The translations under genes were made by a program, and so were the position numbers. DNA of 21,209 nt from Candidatus Multiplicimicrobium inquinatum (GTDB lineage: Bacteria; Omnitrophota; Omnitrophia; Omnitrophales; Aquincolibacteriaceae): assembly GCA_002344825.1 (NCBI GenBank), contig DDUN01000040.1:1-21209 (forward strand), read 5' to 3'. Below are positions 20,343 to 21,209 of the stretch, one piece after another (within the stretch, counting starts at the first letter, position 1; each line of letters begins with the position of its first letter). The notes below the pieces were generated by a model. That model was not told the origin of the DNA, did not search any database, and saw only the letters and a list, made by a program, of their open reading frames with translations.

Positions 20343-20450
20343 TAGCTTAAAAGTTAAAGGTCAAAGGTTAAAACCATAACTCAAAGGCGTTTAACTGTCC
20401 GTACAGTTTTGAGCTTTGGGCTATGGTTTTTAGATTTAACCTATCACCTT
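20343..20450. repeat. Long purine/pyrimidine inverted repeat, copy after the tRNA-binding gene
   Basis: On the minus strand the stem AAAGGTGATAGGTTAAA, then AACCATAGCCCAAAG, pairs over about 30 nt with CTTTGAGTTATGGTTTTAAC, then CTTTGACCTTT. The top is an AACTG-N6-CAGTT hairpin. It starts at the stop codon of the tRNA-binding gene and ends near the hydrolase ATG, where TTGACC in its arm could serve as -35. Confidence 0.8.
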
Positions 20451-20782
20451 TACCCTACCCTCGCACCATCATCTAATTGGCGCTCCGGCCCAATCAATGA
20501 AAGCATCGTTTTCTCCGCATTGGACGCCGCCAGCAACATCCCGTTCGACTCCACGCCGCGAATGACGGAAGGCTCGAGATTGTTGACGATGACGATTTTT
20601 CGGCCGCGCAATTCATCTTCGCCGTAAAACTTTTTCACACCGGCAACAATTTGCTTCTTTTCGGAGCCGACTTGCAGTTGAAGTACGTACAAGCGGTCGG
20701 CGTTTGGATGCGGCGCTACGTCCAAAACGGTTGCGACGCGTAAATCCAACTTGCCAAAATCTTCAATTTTTACTTTTTCCAT
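20450..20782 (-). CDS. tRNA-binding domain protein (MetRS C-terminal / beta-subunit-like)
   Basis: This 110-residue protein is a stand-alone OB-fold tRNA-binding domain: KIEDFGKLDLRVATVLDVAP, HPNADRLYVLQLQVG, then QIVAGVKKFYGEDELRGRKI and VIVNNLEPSVIRGVESNGMLLAAS. This is the form of the methionyl-tRNA synthetase C-terminal domain and of the separate MetRS beta protein, and is close to CsaA. It would bind tRNA, either helping a MetRS that lacks the domain or acting alone. The MetRS gene itself is not in the window. The gene is divergent from the CDP-alcohol phosphatidyltransferase gene, 109 nt away. Confidence 0.9.
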   Translation of the reverse strand: MEKVKIEDFGKLDLRVATVLDVAPHPNADRLYVLQLQVGSEKKQIVAGVKKFYGEDELRGRKIVIVNNLEPSVIRGVESNGMLLAASNAEKTMLSLIGPERQLDDGARVG

Positions 20783-20805
20783 ACAATATAAGTCCTTTTT
20801 TCATT

Positions 20806-20820
20806 TGTTGAATATCAACA
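20806..20820. promoter_or_regulatory. Short inverted repeat in the divergent intergenic region
   Basis: TGTTGA-ATA-TCAACA lies between the divergent tRNA-binding and phosphatidyltransferase genes. It is a possible operator, with no known regulator. Confidence 0.4.
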
Positions 20821-20891
20821 GGAGAGAAAATACAATACTTGCCGATTGAAGTCATTATTTCATTTAATCTAAATTTACCGAGGAGATTTCT

Positions 20892-21209
20892 GTGCTCAGA
20901 GAAAAACTGTACCCCAAAGTTGTTTCCATTTTGAACAGCTGGGCTGATGCTTTAAACCGTAAAGGCGTTACGCCGAATCAACTCACGATTGCCGGCGTGG
21001 CTTTGAGCTTTTTAGCGGGCTTTTGTTTTTCAAACAGCGCCTTGCTGGTAGGCGCGGTGTTCATGGCATTGGGCGGGGTTTGCGACGCGGTGGACGGTCC
21101 TTTGGCGCGGCTTTCGGGCAAAGAATCAAAGTTCGGCGCTTTTTTTGATTCAACCATGGATCGTTTCGCGGACGGATTTCTGTTTGGCGGCATTGCTCTG
21201 CACTTTTTT
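20892..21209 (+). CDS. CDP-alcohol phosphatidyltransferase, 3' end beyond window
   Basis: The first 106 residues are present. The start is a GTG at 20892 with AGGAG 6 nt upstream. The CDP-alcohol phosphatidyltransferase signature is complete: DGPLAR, then GAFFDSTMDR, giving D-G-x2-A-R-x8-G-x3-D-x3-D at residues about 65-88 with all metal-binding Asp residues. The N-terminus (KGVTPNQLTIAGVALSFLAG) is the usual amphipathic helix and first membrane span. The enzyme joins a CDP-lipid and an alcohol, as in phosphatidylglycerol or phosphatidylinositol synthesis; the acceptor cannot be told from this part. The frame is open to the window edge. Confidence 0.92.
   Translation, partial: MLREKLYPKVVSILNSWADALNRKGVTPNQLTIAGVALSFLAGFCFSNSALLVGAVFMALGGVCDAVDGPLARLSGKESKFGAFFDSTMDRFADGFLFGGIALHFF

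Overview
This window reads as chromosomal DNA of a diderm (Gram-negative-type) bacterium of moderate GC. A lipobox lipoprotein, a DUF2490 protein with a signal peptide and a DoxX protein point to two membranes. The housekeeping genes (DUF1015, a stand-alone MetRS-beta-like tRNA-binding protein, a CDP-alcohol phosphatidyltransferase, a CarD-like factor) together with many short intergenic repeats recall uncultured phyla such as Omnitrophota. That placement is only an impression and no marker here proves it.

Layout. (1) 1-3130: a truncated PAS/SpoIIE-phosphatase regulator, then a TetR-controlled operon (DUF1428, SRPBCC, DoxX) divergent from its tetR across a perfect 20-bp palindrome, then a CarD-like gene. 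(2) 3276-7814: mostly minus-strand membrane and small soluble genes (acyl-CoA desaturase with a coiled-coil tail, DedA-family protein, GlcG/HbpS-like protein, TMEM14-like protein) and a plus-strand NlpC/P60 lipoprotein. (3) 7815-11650: two copies of a roughly 300-bp repeat with conserved ends and unlike, foldable centres; a BrnT-like toxin-antitoxin pair; DUF2490 plus an M29-like aminopeptidase; a PilZ protein.

(4) 11844-17764 is an accessory, defence-island-like block. Three HigB/HigA modules flank a minus-strand cluster: a RelA/SpoT synthetase-domain protein, an HNH nuclease, an unrecognised 172-residue protein and a 58-residue single-span membrane protein. Each HigB/HigA module has an inverted-repeat operator with a 6-nt spacer. 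One higB is broken, or recoded, exactly at a U UUU UUA heptamer. Downstream of two higA genes sits a structured element with an 18-bp outer stem and a 46-nt apical part. Its stem sequences differ between the copies while pairing is kept.

(5) 17765-21209: a hairpin cluster with a duplicated tail of the DUF1015 gene, then DUF1015, an alpha/beta hydrolase, the tRNA-binding protein and the start of a CDP-alcohol phosphatidyltransferase. Long purine/pyrimidine inverted repeats lie directly after two stop codons and supply the -35 box of the next gene in at least one case. Several promoters place the -10 box so close to the ATG that leaderless mRNAs are likely.

The most interesting signals are the covarying element after the higA genes, the RelA/SpoT-HNH cassette and the higB frameshift. 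No rRNA, tRNA, CRISPR array or transposase gene was seen.
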